A DNA stretch of 64,000 bases from Rhizobium sp. Q54 (GTDB taxonomy: Bacteria > Pseudomonadota > Alphaproteobacteria > Rhizobiales > Beijerinckiaceae). Each line of letters opens with the position of its first letter. Position 1 is the first letter of the stretch. The position numbers and the translations under genes were made by a program. The notes under the pieces are model-generated. The model was not told where the DNA came from. It ran no database searches and was given only the letters and a program-made list of their open reading frames with translations. Of the stretch, positions 63,617 to 64,000 are shown one piece after another. The stretch covers positions 1-64,000 of the forward strand of contig CAMCUC010000006.1 in the NCBI GenBank assembly GCA_945878875.1, in the 5' to 3' direction.

Positions 63617-64000
63617 ATGAGCGAGCGCGCTTACGAGCCCGATCAGCGCCGACGCCGCCCATTGGTGGACCGCAAAGCCGCGTTTGTCGATGCCGGGCGC
63701 CACACACTGGTTGTGCGGGTCCTGCGTTGGGGCATCGTACTTTGCGCAATCGCCGTCGTTCTTGGCGCGGCTGGCTTTGCGCTGCTGGACCGGCTGGGGA
63801 TGCGGGAAGTCGATTTGACGCTGGCGCGCGCCACCCTCAATGGCACCCGCGTCACGATGGACGCGCCCAAACTCAACGGATTCCGTCGCGACGGCAGGCC
63901 CTGCGCAGTGCGCGCGCGCACCGGCGTGCAGGACGTGCGCACGCCAAAAATCATCGAATTGAACGAGGTCGAGGCCAATTTGCAGACGGGGGACCGCACC
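63617..64000 (+). CDS. lptC: LPS export ABC transporter periplasmic protein LptC (partial, cut by window end)
   Basis: Single N-terminal TM, then MREVDLTLARATLNGTRVTMDAPKLNGFRRDGRPCAVRARTGVQDVRTPKIIELNEVEANLQ; directly after rnd. Confidence 0.85.
   Translation, partial: MSERAYEPDQRRRRPLVDRKAAFVDAGRHTLVVRVLRWGIVLCAIAVVLGAAGFALLDRLGMREVDLTLARATLNGTRVTMDAPKLNGFRRDGRPCAVRARTGVQDVRTPKIIELNEVEANLQTGDRT

Overview
GC-rich alphaproteobacterial chromosome segment, probably Rhizobiales/Hyphomicrobiales judging from gene content; the genus cannot be called from this window. Core blocks: hrcA, lepA, pckA, rimP-nusA-ylxR-infB-rbfA-truB, fumC, fabA-fabB-fabI, a tRNA-Leu(CAG), and rnd-lptC (lptC is cut by the window end). 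Accessory genes lie between them: a TAXI-TRAP transporter, a Rieske ring-hydroxylating dioxygenase, a TPP enzyme, a Rieske/unknown/amidohydrolase cassette, signalling proteins, an OPG (opgH) locus, a pterin/flavin-like biosynthetic neighbourhood with a glycosyltransferase and a methyltransferase, and several large membrane proteins. The most interesting items are: (1) a Zn-dehydrogenase / divergent PTPS / GT4 / methyltransferase / RibD-like / GTP cyclohydrolase II neighbourhood that could make a modified pteridine; (2) a TraX-family gene inside it, bracketed by near-identical palindromic repeats; (3) an opgH locus whose partner does not look like OpgG; (4) several disrupted genes: a KGG protein with an in-frame amber codon, a DUF305 protein split by a 1-nt frameshift, a REC-HPt protein frameshifted into a pterin dehydratase, an autotransporter with a frameshift and an amber codon, and a LysR gene with no canonical start codon. 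No CRISPR array, transposase, integrase or prophage was seen. Product calls come from reading the translations, not from database searches.
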